Shown: positions 1-6,399 of the stretch, in pieces
Layout: every line of letters starts with the position of its first letter
Numbering within the stretch: the stretch's first letter is position 1
Assembly: GCA_015662325.1 (NCBI GenBank)
Contig: DQUJ01000125.1
Span: 1 to 8,203, forward strand
DNA length: 8,203 bases
Direction: 5' to 3'
Source of the DNA: Leucothrix mucor
GTDB taxonomy: Bacteria > Pseudomonadota > Gammaproteobacteria > Thiotrichales > Thiotrichaceae
Translations under genes and position numbers: made by a program
The notes under the pieces: generated by a model
Database searches by the model: none
The model's input: the letters and a program-made list of their open reading frames with translations, nothing else
What the model was told of the DNA's origin: nothing

Positions 1-173
1 AAAAACAGGCGGGTTGCATTTTTTTTAGTGAAGTAACCGCGCTGGATATTTCGGCAACAAGCATTAGAAAACAATTGTTTAACGGCACTTCTCCACGTTT
101 CTTAATGCCAGAAAAAGTGGTTGATTACATAGAACAACATGATTTATATAACGCTACAGTAAGTGGCAAATAG
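1..173 (+). CDS. nadD: Nicotinate-nucleotide adenylyltransferase, C-terminal end (partial)
   Basis: Only the last 56 codons are present; the frame starts at base 3 and ends at TAG 171-173. NadD transfers AMP from ATP to nicotinate mononucleotide in the cytosol, giving deamido-NAD on the way to NAD. The visible tail contains ISATSIRKQLFNG followed by SPRFLMPEKVVDYIEQHDLY. This matches the family's C-terminal signature, an ISxTxIR nucleotide-binding motif, then a basic R-[FY]-L-[MV]-P segment and a last helix ending in LY. The Rossmann core and the HxGH motif lie outside the window. The next gene, rsfS, starts 9 bases after the stop, and nadD-rsfS-rlmH is a widespread bacterial arrangement, which supports the call. 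No lesion is seen in the visible part. A related nucleotidyltransferase such as CoaD is unlikely given this tail and the neighbours. Confidence 0.9.
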   Translation, partial: KQAGCIFFSEVTALDISATSIRKQLFNGTSPRFLMPEKVVDYIEQHDLYNATVSGK

Positions 174-182
174 GTAGAAAAA

Positions 183-554
183 TTGAAAAATAAAATTGAA
201 GAACTAACACAACGCGTACAAACGTCATTAGAAGACATGAAAGCGGTTGATATTAAAATGGTCAACGTGGTGGATAAATCATCTATGACTGATGTGTTAT
301 TTTTCGCCACGGGCAATTCAACGCGGCATGTAAAATCCATCGCCGAAGGTGTTGCAATCACAGAAAAAGAACACGGCAATATGCCATTGGGCGTGGAAGG
401 TAAAGACTCTGCGGAATGGGTCTTGGTTGATTTGAATGACATAATCGTACACGTTATGTTAGAGAAAACCCGTGATTTCTATCAGCTAGAAAAACTATGG
501 GAAGCGGATGATGCGAGTGATCAATCAGTAGAACAAGCTCTGCCGAAACGTTAA
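183..554 (+). CDS. rsfS: Ribosomal silencing factor RsfS (Iojap/YbeB family)
   Basis: The protein has 123 residues. RsfS binds ribosomal protein uL14 on the free 50S subunit and blocks joining with 30S, lowering translation when nutrients are short. Family hallmarks are visible: a KSSMTD segment (residues 32-37), a TGNSTRHV segment, then GVEGKDSAEWVLVDLNDIIV and a closing FYQLEKLW. After LEKLW there is a polar tail of about 17 residues that the 105-residue E. coli protein lacks. The start is TTG at 183. The first in-frame ATG (237) would remove residues 1-18, a predicted helix that aligns with the E. coli N-terminus, so TTG is preferred. A weak AGGT lies upstream at 172-175, overlapping the nadD stop. 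It sits between nadD and rlmH and is probably cotranscribed with both. Confidence 0.93.
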   Translation: MKNKIEELTQRVQTSLEDMKAVDIKMVNVVDKSSMTDVLFFATGNSTRHVKSIAEGVAITEKEHGNMPLGVEGKDSAEWVLVDLNDIIVHVMLEKTRDFYQLEKLWEADDASDQSVEQALPKR

Positions 555-582
555 TGGTTTATTTCCTTCGACCTAAAAATAT

Positions 583-1053
583 ATGCAAATTCTGCTATTA
601 GCTGTCGGTACAAAAATGCCTGCTTGGGTTGCGCAGGCTTATACCGATTATGCGCAACGCATGCCTGCCAATTGTCACTTACAATTAAAAGAAATCAGCG
701 CTGAAAAACGCACTAAAAACAGCAATATAAAAGCCATTAAAGAAAAAGAAGCGGCAAAGTTGAAACAAGAAATTCCAAAGGGTTCAAGAGTGGTTGCGTT
801 AGATGTCACGGGTCAATCGTGGAGTACCGAAAAGCTGGCAACCCGTTTAGAAGATTGGATGATGGGCGGGCAAGATATTGCCTTGTTAGTCGGTGGGCCC
901 GATGGTTTAACGCATGAATTATTGTCGCTTGCGGATGAGAAATGGTCGCTGTCTCAACTTACGTTTCCACATCCTTTGGTGCGTGTGATTGTGGCAGAAC
1001 AGTTATATCGCGCTTATTCGGTTACGCAGAATCATCCGTATCATCGCGCATGA
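583..1053 (+). CDS. rlmH: 23S rRNA (pseudouridine1915-N3)-methyltransferase
   Basis: The protein has 156 residues, close to the 155 of E. coli RlmH. It is a SPOUT (trefoil-knot) enzyme that uses S-adenosylmethionine to methylate N3 of pseudouridine 1915 in helix 69 of 23S rRNA, acting on assembled 70S ribosomes. Visible features are the N-terminal MQILLLAVGTKMPAW strand-helix, the cofactor-binding GGPDG at residues 104-108, and the C-terminal knot region HPLVRVIVAEQLYRAYS ending in NHPYHRA, near the family's invariant end. It starts 28 bases after rsfS with no clear Shine-Dalgarno sequence. Its stop overlaps the maf start (ATGA at 1050-1053), so the two are probably translationally coupled. 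The assignment is firm. Confidence 0.95.
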   Translation: MQILLLAVGTKMPAWVAQAYTDYAQRMPANCHLQLKEISAEKRTKNSNIKAIKEKEAAKLKQEIPKGSRVVALDVTGQSWSTEKLATRLEDWMMGGQDIALLVGGPDGLTHELLSLADEKWSLSQLTFPHPLVRVIVAEQLYRAYSVTQNHPYHRA

Positions 1054-1652
1054 ATAATAGTACTAACCCACAAACGATTATACTCGCTTCTGCCTCGCCA
1101 CGCAGAGCCGAATTACTGGACCAAATCGGTGTTAATTATCAAATACAAGTAGCAGATATCAACGAAGATGCGAATGTGGATGAATCACCTGAAAGCTTAG
1201 TGAAACGCCTTGCGAAACAAAAAGCAGAGAAGATCAGTCTTAATAACCGCTCTACTCCAGTTTTGGGTGCAGATACGTTAGGGGTATTGAAGGGCGTGAT
1301 ATTAAATAAACCACGAGATTTTGATCACGCCTATGAAATGCTAAGTGCCATGTCGGGAAATTGGCATGAAATACTATCTGCTGTGGCGCTGTCTTACCAA
1401 GGCGTAACAACCGTTTTACTGAATAAAAATAGGGTGTTTTTTAAGGCATTAAGTGATCAAGAAATAAAAAGCTATTGGCAAACAGGCGAACCACAGGACA
1501 AAGCAGGGGCTTATGCAATACAAGGATTGGCTGCCACGTTTATCGAGCGCATAGAAGGCTCATATTCTGGCATAATGGGTTTACCGCTTTTTGAAACAAA
1601 TAAGTTATTAAAACAAGCGCGCATTTGTCCTGAAAACGAGAGTAGACTCTGA
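1050..1652 (+). CDS. maf: Maf-family nucleoside triphosphate pyrophosphatase (YhdE type)
   Basis: The protein has 200 residues. Maf proteins hydrolyse nucleoside triphosphates to monophosphate and pyrophosphate; the YhdE branch prefers dTTP, UTP and some modified pyrimidines and has been linked to division arrest when overproduced. The N-terminal phosphate-binding motif ILASASPRRAELL spans residues 11-23, GADT at 73-76 carries the probable catalytic Asp75, and DKAGAYAIQGLA begins at residue 150. The SPRR rather than SPWRR form, plus the DKAGAY..QG block, points to YhdE rather than the m7GTP-specific YceF branch; substrate choice is inferred. I chose ATG 1050 because homology begins there and it overlaps the rlmH stop. 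The open frame extends upstream to 942, but that part only shadows rlmH. No ribosome-binding site is apparent, which fits coupling to rlmH. rng lies next downstream, a common partner. Confidence 0.92.
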   Translation: MNNSTNPQTIILASASPRRAELLDQIGVNYQIQVADINEDANVDESPESLVKRLAKQKAEKISLNNRSTPVLGADTLGVLKGVILNKPRDFDHAYEMLSAMSGNWHEILSAVALSYQGVTTVLLNKNRVFFKALSDQEIKSYWQTGEPQDKAGAYAIQGLAATFIERIEGSYSGIMGLPLFETNKLLKQARICPENESRL

Positions 1653-1678
1653 CGTATTAGTGGTGATAGAAGACAGTC

Positions 1679-1698
1679 ATTCCCGCGTAGGCGGGAAT
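1679..1698. repeat. dRS3-like 20-bp palindrome
   Basis: The sequence fits ATTCCC-N8-GGGAAT, the consensus of the Neisseria dRS3 repeat. It is a perfect 8-base inverted repeat (1679-1686 with 1691-1698) around a GTAG loop. It lies 26 bases after the maf stop. As RNA it would form a GC-rich hairpin, but no T-tract follows, so it is not a standard intrinsic terminator. Read on the minus strand it encodes the DSRLRGND string known from spurious repeat-derived ORFs. Confidence 0.8.
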
Positions 1699-1736
1699 CC
1701 ATCTATCAGAATAGTACTTGCATGAATCGGGTACTG

Positions 1737-1746
1737 CCTGCGCAGG
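1737..1746. repeat. Perfect palindrome CCTGCGCAGG
   Basis: This 10-base perfect palindrome forms the core of the right arm of the repeat remnant. It resembles the left-arm core when read on the opposite strand. A T-rich run (TTTTTGTTTT, 1761-1770) follows 14 bases later, too far for a standard terminator. Confidence 0.5.
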
Positions 1747-1818
1747 TATGTATGATGCTGTTTTTGTTTTCTAGTGATAATTAATAAAATTAACCCTCTT
1801 ACTAGGGTGAAACCAATT

Positions 1819-1822
1819 AGGA
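1819..1822 (+). promoter_or_regulatory. Probable ribosome-binding site of rng
   Basis: AGGA within TTAGGAAAA lies 12 bases before ATG 1835, a slightly long spacing. A small inverted repeat, ACCCT (1793-1797) with AGGGT (1804-1808), sits just upstream and could fold in the leader. Any regulatory role of that stem is a guess. Confidence 0.5.
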
Positions 1823-1834
1823 AAACGATAATAA

Positions 1835-3346
1835 ATGAGTGTTGAAATTCTAATGAATGTAACCCCTCAAGAATCGCGAGTCGCTATTCTTGAAAACGGA
1901 ATGTTGCAAGAAGTCATTATTGAAAGAAATTCCAATCAAGGGATGGTCAGTAATATTTATCACGGCAAGGTACACCGTATTTTACCGGGTATGGAAGCGG
2001 CATTTATTGATATTGGTGAAGAAAAAAAAGCATTTTTACATGCATCGGATTTACGTTTTAAACCCAGTGACGTATTTAATGGTGATACGCCAAACGAAGA
2101 AATCACCTACCCTCCCATCAGCGAATTATTGCATGTGGGTAAGAAAGTATTAGTACAGGTGATTAAAGATCAATTAGGCACAAAGGGTGCGCGTTTAACC
2201 ATGCACATCACGATTCCTTCGCGTTATTTAGTGCTGATGCCATATACTGATTCGATTGGTGTTTCCAGTAAAATAGAAGACGAACAAGAACGCACCCGTT
2301 TAAAAGAAAGTGTGTCACGCTTACGTGAAGAATTTAACCAATCGAGTGATAACGAATCGAATCAAATGCACGGTTTTATCGTAAGAACAGTAGCTGAGGG
2401 TATTAGCGAAGAAGCCTTACGCGCCGATATGATGTTTCTTTGTAAATTATGGGCTCGGGTGAGTGAAGATAATAAAACCAGCGCCAAAGGTGCGGTGATG
2501 TATTCTGATTTACCCCTTCTTCAGCGTGTTTTACGTGATGTTGTTGGAGAAAAAATTGAAGTGATTAAGGTAGATTCCCGTGAAAAATACCTTAGCTTAA
2601 TCGAGTTCTGTACGACCTATATTCCAGAACTAGCTGATAAAATAGAACATTACCCCGGAACCGAACGCCCCATTTTTGATTTGCATGGTGTAGAAGATGA
2701 AATTCAAAAATCGTTGAAGCGTAAGGTTCAGCTTAAATCGGGTGGTTACTTAATTATTGACCAAACCGAAGCAATGACAACCATTGATGTTAATACCGGC
2801 GGCTTTGTTGGGCATAGTAATTTAGAAGAAACTATTTTTAAAACGAACTTAGAAGCGGCACAAACCACCGCCCGCCAATTACGATTACGTAATTTAGGTG
2901 GCATCATCATTATTGATTTCATTGATATGCGAGAAGAAGAACACAAACAACAAGTGATTGCAGCACTAGAAAAATCCTTGGAAATGGATCATGCTAAAAC
3001 TTCTGTCAGCCAACTATCATCGTTAGGCTTGGTTGAAATGACGCGAAAACGCACCCGTGAATCATTAGAGCATGTCTTGTGTGAATCTTGCCCTATTTGC
3101 GAAGGTCGCGGTTATGTGAAGACAGCAACCACTGTTGTTTATGAAATATTCAGGGAAATCTCACGTGAATACCGCCAATTTGATGCACGTGAATTATTGG
3201 TGCTTGCATCACAAGAAGTCATTGAGTTATTGCTCGATGAAGAGTCTGATAGTTTTGCTGAATTACAAGCGTTTATTGGCGTGCCGATTCGTTTACAAGG
3301 CGAAGGCCTTTATTCTCAAGAGCAGTTTGATGTGGTGCTAGTGTAG
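1835..3346 (+). CDS. rng: Ribonuclease G
   Basis: The protein has 503 residues, against about 489 for E. coli RNase G. It is a single-strand-specific endoribonuclease that prefers 5'-monophosphate RNA, matures the 5' end of 16S rRNA and degrades some mRNAs. The N-terminus holds an S1-type RNA-binding domain (about residues 35-130, including YHGKVHRILPGMEAAFIDIG). R184-T185 in GFIVRTVAEG match the 5'-sensor residues of RNase E. The DNase I-like core carries the magnesium-binding aspartates D318 (DVNTGG) and D361 (IIDFIDM), 43 residues apart as in RNase E. C419-P-I-C422 matches the zinc-link CPxC. The protein ends after the catalytic half, with no RNase E-type degradosome scaffold, so RNase G is preferred; the maf neighbour agrees. 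The usual follower yhdP is absent. Confidence 0.94.
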   Translation: MSVEILMNVTPQESRVAILENGMLQEVIIERNSNQGMVSNIYHGKVHRILPGMEAAFIDIGEEKKAFLHASDLRFKPSDVFNGDTPNEEITYPPISELLHVGKKVLVQVIKDQLGTKGARLTMHITIPSRYLVLMPYTDSIGVSSKIEDEQERTRLKESVSRLREEFNQSSDNESNQMHGFIVRTVAEGISEEALRADMMFLCKLWARVSEDNKTSAKGAVMYSDLPLLQRVLRDVVGEKIEVIKVDSREKYLSLIEFCTTYIPELADKIEHYPGTERPIFDLHGVEDEIQKSLKRKVQLKSGGYLIIDQTEAMTTIDVNTGGFVGHSNLEETIFKTNLEAAQTTARQLRLRNLGGIIIIDFIDMREEEHKQQVIAALEKSLEMDHAKTSVSQLSSLGLVEMTRKRTRESLEHVLCESCPICEGRGYVKTATTVVYEIFREISREYRQFDARELLVLASQEVIELLLDEESDSFAELQAFIGVPIRLQGEGLYSQEQFDVVLV

Positions 3347-4218
3347 TGGCAAGAAAGAAAGTTTTAACTAAAATTGCCGCAATTCAAATGGCATCAGGGC
3401 CACAGGTTGAAGCAAACTTGATGGCAGCTGTCGCGCTTATAAAAGAAGCTGCGGATGGTGGTGCGCAAATGGCGGTGTTACCCGAAAATTTTGTGTTGAT
3501 GCCCATGCAAGAGTCGGAAAATATCGATATTGCAGAAGTATATAATAACGGACATATCCAGAGTTTTATTGGTGACTGCGCCCGTGAAAATAGTATATGG
3601 ATTGTGGCGGGTTCTATTCCCTTAAAAACAAATACTGAAGGCAAGGTGACTTCAACGTCTTTATTATTTAATAGCGAAGGTGAAATTGTCGCTCGTTATA
3701 ATAAAATGCATCTTTTTGATGTGACTTTCGGTGATGATGCTATTGGTAACGATACTCGCGATATTTCTATCAAGAAAGGAAAAGCCGATACCTATCACGA
3801 AAGTGCAATATTCTCGGCGGGTTCAGAGGTTGTAGTTGCGGATACACCTTTTGGTAAAGTTGGCATGTCCATTTGTTATGATTTGCGCTTTCCTAATCTT
3901 TACTGTGAAATGGTGAACAAAGGCGCAGAGATAATATTGATTCCATCTGCATTTACAGCTGCAACGGGAAAAGTCCACTGGGAGCCTTTATTACGTGCGC
4001 GCGCGATAGAAAATCAATCTTATGTGATTGCCGCTGCTCAAGGTGGGTATCATGTGAATGGTCGTGAGACGTGGGGCCACACGATGGTGATTGATTATTG
4101 GGGGCAAACCCACGGTGTTCTTGAGAAAGGGTCTGGAAGTATCATGATTGATATTGATTTAGACGCTCAGGCAGTTACGCGTAAAAACTTTCCAGTGCTA
4201 GAACATCGGAAACTATGA
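3346..4218 (+). CDS. Nitrilase-superfamily carbon-nitrogen hydrolase, probably an omega-amidase or deaminated-glutathione amidase
   Basis: The protein has 290 residues. The cysteine triad of the superfamily is visible: E47 in LPENF, K120 in YNKMHLFDV and C177 in GMSICYDLRFPNLY. HWEPLLRARAIENQ holds further conserved active-site residues. KMHLFDV and CYDLRFP are typical of the Nit1/Nit2 group, whose members deamidate deaminated glutathione or alpha-ketoglutaramate (metabolite repair); the exact substrate cannot be read from sequence. No signal peptide is seen, so it is cytosolic. The start is GTG 3346, sharing one base with the rng stop (TAGTG), so translation is probably coupled; no Shine-Dalgarno is obvious. 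The next in-frame ATG (3388) falls inside the conserved AAIQMASG strand, too late. This gene commonly sits near rng and tldD in related bacteria, and tldD is indeed the next plus-strand gene. Confidence 0.88.
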   Translation: MARKKVLTKIAAIQMASGPQVEANLMAAVALIKEAADGGAQMAVLPENFVLMPMQESENIDIAEVYNNGHIQSFIGDCARENSIWIVAGSIPLKTNTEGKVTSTSLLFNSEGEIVARYNKMHLFDVTFGDDAIGNDTRDISIKKGKADTYHESAIFSAGSEVVVADTPFGKVGMSICYDLRFPNLYCEMVNKGAEIILIPSAFTAATGKVHWEPLLRARAIENQSYVIAAAQGGYHVNGRETWGHTMVIDYWGQTHGVLEKGSGSIMIDIDLDAQAVTRKNFPVLEHRKL

Positions 4219-4237
4219 TGTTTTACATGACGTTTAA

Positions 4238-4265
4238 ATCAGAGGCTTTTTAATAAGCCCCTGAT
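4238..4265. terminator. Hairpin between convergent genes, candidate two-way terminator
   Basis: ATCAGAGGCTT pairs with AAGCCCCTGAT across a 6-base loop, giving 11 positions with one A-C mismatch. It lies 19 bases after the nitrilase stop and 19 bases beyond the stop of the opposing gene. Neither strand has a strong T-tract after the stem, so termination efficiency is uncertain, but position and symmetry suit a shared terminator. Confidence 0.5.
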
Positions 4266-4271
4266 AATAAT

Positions 4272-4298
4272 AGTACAATAATAGTTATTTTTTGTACT
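4272..4298. repeat. Short inverted repeat across the end of the minus-strand gene
   Basis: AGTACAA (4272-4278) pairs perfectly with TTGTACT (4292-4298) over a 13-base AT-rich loop. The right arm lies in the last codons of the exported-protein gene and the loop contains its stop. It may add to transcript-end structure on the minus strand; chance is also possible. Confidence 0.3.
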
Positions 4299-4701
4299 GA
4301 GCAATCACTTTTGCGTATTGCTCTTTTGTTAACGTTTTATGCAGCATACGCGTACAAAGACTACTCATTACAACTAAGCGATTATTCGCGTTATTGAGTT
4401 TTTTCTTGAGTGCATCACGTTTTGCACGGTCGTCTCTGTTAAGAATAGCTTCGCGTAATTCTGCTCGTACCGCGAATACTTTTTGTATCACTTCTTTCTT
4501 TTTTGCGGGTGCTTCTGCGATCCATGCGTCAATGGTTTTTGCTTGTTCGTCATTTAATTTCAATTCTTCACGAATCTCTTTAAATGCTGGAATTAATTTA
4601 ACAATGGGAGTCGCAAGCTGCTCCCCCGTTTGCTTTGCTAGAACAGGCGCTGATACAGCGACAGTAAGAATAGAAGCAACTAATATTTTTTTTAAGTTCA
4701 T
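4285..4701 (-). CDS. Exported Spy/CpxP-like small helical protein
   Basis: The protein has 138 residues. The N-terminus is a clear Sec signal peptide: basic MNLKK, hydrophobic ILVASILTVAVSAPV, and a probable cleavage after VLA (residue 22). The mature part is almost all helix, charged and rich in Lys, Ala and Glu, with two LTxxQ-like motifs: LNDEQ near residue 49 and LTKEQ near residue 124. This layout fits the Spy/CpxP LTxxQ family of periplasmic stress proteins, which include ATP-independent chaperones and metal- or envelope-stress sensors. A single cysteine (SSLCTRM) sits shortly before the second motif, a position I recall as common in small relatives. The start is well supported by AGGA at 4708-4711, six bases from ATG. 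It is monocistronic, convergent with the nitrilase gene and divergent from tldD. The specific function is unknown; family membership is inferred from motifs alone. Confidence 0.72.
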   Translation of the reverse strand: MNLKKILVASILTVAVSAPVLAKQTGEQLATPIVKLIPAFKEIREELKLNDEQAKTIDAWIAEAPAKKKEVIQKVFAVRAELREAILNRDDRAKRDALKKKLNNANNRLVVMSSLCTRMLHKTLTKEQYAKVIAQYKK

Positions 4702-4707
4702 GAATAA

Positions 4708-4711
4708 TCCT
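4708..4711 (-). promoter_or_regulatory. Ribosome-binding site of the exported-protein gene
   Basis: On the minus strand TTAGGA precedes ATG 4701 with six bases between AGGA and the start. It is one of the two best Shine-Dalgarno sites in the window and fixes the start immediately before the signal peptide. Confidence 0.7.
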
Positions 4712-4847
4712 AAATAGTATTTATAAAATAAAACTGATTTGTTATGTTCTTTGTATTAATGCATCTATTACAAGCCAAAGAATATAAGTTAATCCTAATA
4801 TACTTTATCAGTAATTATGTTTCATTGATATTTATATATTGAACTAT

Positions 4848-4875
4848 TTGTATGGACTGAATAAACAGATATACT
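4848..4875 (+). promoter_or_regulatory. Candidate sigma-70 promoter of tldD-pmbA
   Basis: TTGTAT (4848-4853) and TATACT (4870-4875) are separated by 16 bases. The -10 box matches 5 of 6 consensus positions and the -35 box 3 of 6. Transcription would begin about 30 bases before the tldD start. An independent promoter is expected here because the minus-strand gene and the hairpin separate tldD from the genes upstream. The spacer is very AT-rich, so chance matches are likely. Confidence 0.4.
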
Positions 4876-4911
4876 TTAAAACTACTACAAATAAACGATA
4901 ACTAAAAACAT

Positions 4912-6399
4912 ATGAATGCTGCAGTTCTAGAAACACTTTTTAACCCAGCGGGTTTAACCGAATCACACTTGGATAAAATTTTTTCGCCTTTAATGAAGGC
5001 GGACTTGGCGGATTTATACTTTCAATCGACGCGTTTTGAGTCGTGGGTGTTGGAAGATAGCATAATCAAAAACGGCACTTATAGTATTGAACAAGGTGTG
5101 GGGGTGCGCATGGTGGTAGGCGAACAAACAGGGTTTGCTTATTCGGATGAAATTACATTTGATGCCTTACAAGCCTCTGCAAAAGCGGCTTCGGGTATTG
5201 CAAAATCGGGGGGCAGTGGTTCGGTCGCCATTCCAAGTCAGACGGCATCATCGGCAACGTCACCATCATCAACATGGAAAATTAATTCAGCTTCATCAAA
5301 CACTCATTCGCGTGATTTATATAGCACCAACAACCCGTTAGCAAGTATGTCCGAAGATGAAAAAATAGCCCTGTTACACCTTGCCGATAAAACAGCACGG
5401 GCGGCAAGTACCCATGTACAACAGGTGATTGCAAACATTGCGGGGGTGCATGAGCATATATTAATTGCAGATCACGAAGGTCATTTACATACCGATATTC
5501 GCCCCTTGGTGCGAATGAATATTACGGTGATTGTCGAAAAAGACGGCAAGCGTGAATCCGCAGGTTCTGGCGGTGGTGGGCGTTATGGTTTTGATTATTT
5601 TACACAATCAGACCGCATCAAAGAGTATGCAGAAGAAGCGGTGCGTTTGGCATTGGTAAATTTAGATGCGGTGGCTGCACCTGCGGGAAGCCAAACGGTA
5701 GTGCTCGGTTCTGGTTGGCCAGGTATTTTATTACACGAGGCAATCGGTCACGGTTTGGAAGGCGACTTTAATCGTAAAGGCACCTCCGCATTTAGCGGGC
5801 GCATGGGTGAAAAAGTTGCAGCTAAAGGCGTTACCGTGGTGGATGATGGTACGTTGAAAAGTCGTCGTGGGTCACTTAATATTGATGATGAAGGCACGAA
5901 GACAAATTGTACTACCTTGATTGAAGACGGTGTGCTTAAAGGTTATATGCAAGATAAACTCAATGCGCGTTTAATGGGCGTGGACTCTACGGGTAACGGG
6001 CGACGCGAATCTTATGCGCACTTACCCATGCCACGGATGACGAATACCTATATGTTGCCCGGTAAGGATGACCCCGAAGAAATTATTGCCTCAGTCAAAA
6101 ATGGTTTGTATGCGGTTAATTTTGGTGGTGGACAGGTGGATATTACCTCGGGTAAATTTGTGTTTTCTGCATCTGAAGCGTATTTGATCGAAAACGGCAA
6201 AGTCACGCGTCCCGTTAAAGGTGCAACCTTAATCGGTAACGGGCCTGATGTGTTAACAAAAGTCAGCATGATTGGTAATGATTTGGCGCTGGATAAAGGC
6301 GTCGGCGTGTGTGGTAAAGCAGGGCAAAGTGTACCTGTTGGGGTAGGGCAACCGACCTTGAAAATTGATGGTTTGACTGTGGGAGGGACTGACGCATGA
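4912..6399 (+). CDS. tldD: TldD, catalytic zinc subunit of the TldD/TldE protease
   Basis: The protein has 495 residues, against 481 in E. coli. With TldE (PmbA) it forms a cytosolic heterodimeric metalloprotease that trims the microcin B17 leader and degrades unfolded CcdA antitoxin. The HExxxH zinc motif is H275-E276-A-I-G-H280 within [15 protein letters not shown]467 in GVCGK corresponds to the third metal ligand known from E. coli TldD. Other signatures are [39 protein letters not shown] and [17 protein letters not shown]. Residues 99-138 form a Ser/Thr-rich stretch longer than the matching E. coli loop and account for most of the extra length. ATG 4912 gives the family N-terminus, though no Shine-Dalgarno precedes it. 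The stop overlaps pmbA by ATGA, so both subunits should be made together. Confidence 0.95.
   Translation: MNAAVLETLFNPAGLTESHLDKIFSPLMKADLADLYFQSTRFESWVLEDSIIKNGTYSIEQGVGVRMVVGEQTGFAYSDEITFDALQASAKAASGIAKSGGSGSVAIPSQTASSATSPSSTWKINSASSNTHSRDLYSTNNPLASMSEDEKIALLHLADKTARAASTHVQQVIANIAGVHEHILIADHEGHLHTDIRPLVRMNITVIVEKDGKRESAGSGGGGRYGFDYFTQSDRIKEYAEEAVRLALVNLDAVAAPAGSQTVVLGSGWPGILLHEAIGHGLEGDFNRKGTSAFSGRMGEKVAAKGVTVVDDGTLKSRRGSLNIDDEGTKTNCTTLIEDGVLKGYMQDKLNARLMGVDSTGNGRRESYAHLPMPRMTNTYMLPGKDDPEEIIASVKNGLYAVNFGGGQVDITSGKFVFSASEAYLIENGKVTRPVKGATLIGNGPDVLTKVSMIGNDLALDKGVGVCGKAGQSVPVGVGQPTLKIDGLTVGGTDA
5206..5325 (+). other. Ser/Thr-rich low-complexity insertion in TldD
   Basis: Residues 99-138 of TldD are dominated by Ser, Thr, Ala, Gly and Asn and include [12 protein letters not shown]. 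In E. coli TldD the same place, between the RSIV-type helix and the LYxxxxPL motif, is shorter by roughly 14-20 residues by my by-eye alignment. It is far from the zinc ligands in sequence, so it is probably a surface loop. Confidence 0.55.
6381..6386 (+). promoter_or_regulatory. Strong Shine-Dalgarno of pmbA inside tldD
   Basis: GGGAGG lies nine bases before ATG 6396, within the conserved C-terminal VGG codons of tldD. It is the strongest ribosome-binding sequence in the window and supports direct as well as coupled translation of pmbA. Confidence 0.75.

Larger units (their letters stand above)
1676..1756. repeat. MITE-like repeat remnant with degenerate inverted ends
   Basis: The segment begins GTCATTCCCGCGTAGGCGGG and continues AATCCAT. 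Its right part (about 1721-1756), read on the minus strand, contains CATACCTGCGCAGGCAGTAC, which resembles the left end with several mismatches. About 20 bases of unrelated sequence separate the two arms. This is the layout of a short non-autonomous element with terminal inverted repeats. The left arm belongs to the CCCGCGTAGGCGGG repeats scattered in many proteobacterial intergenic regions. No coding capacity and no clear target-site duplication is seen. It lies between maf and rng, so it may have separated their transcription. That the right arm descends from the same element is inferred from partial similarity. Confidence 0.55.

Noticed and set aside
942..1049. N-terminal extension of the Maf frame
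   Set aside because: It overlaps rlmH completely, has no family similarity, and the Maf motif starts right after the ATG at 1050.
1511..1702. Minus-strand ORF beginning MDSRLRGND
   Set aside because: It starts inside the dRS3-like repeat and then runs antisense to maf. The DSRLRGND string is the usual spurious translation of this repeat class.
1753..1781. Possible rng promoter with -10 GATAAT at 1776-1781
   Set aside because: The -35 region at the right distance (TGATGC) matches poorly, so I could not support a promoter, though one is likely somewhere in this gap.
3135..3341. Second-frame plus-strand ORF within rng
   Set aside because: It lies entirely within the conserved rng C-terminal region in another frame and has no recognisable motif.
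4394..4717. Plus-strand 107-residue ORF opposite the exported-protein gene
   Set aside because: The minus frame has a signal peptide, a good ribosome-binding site and family motifs; the plus frame has none of these.
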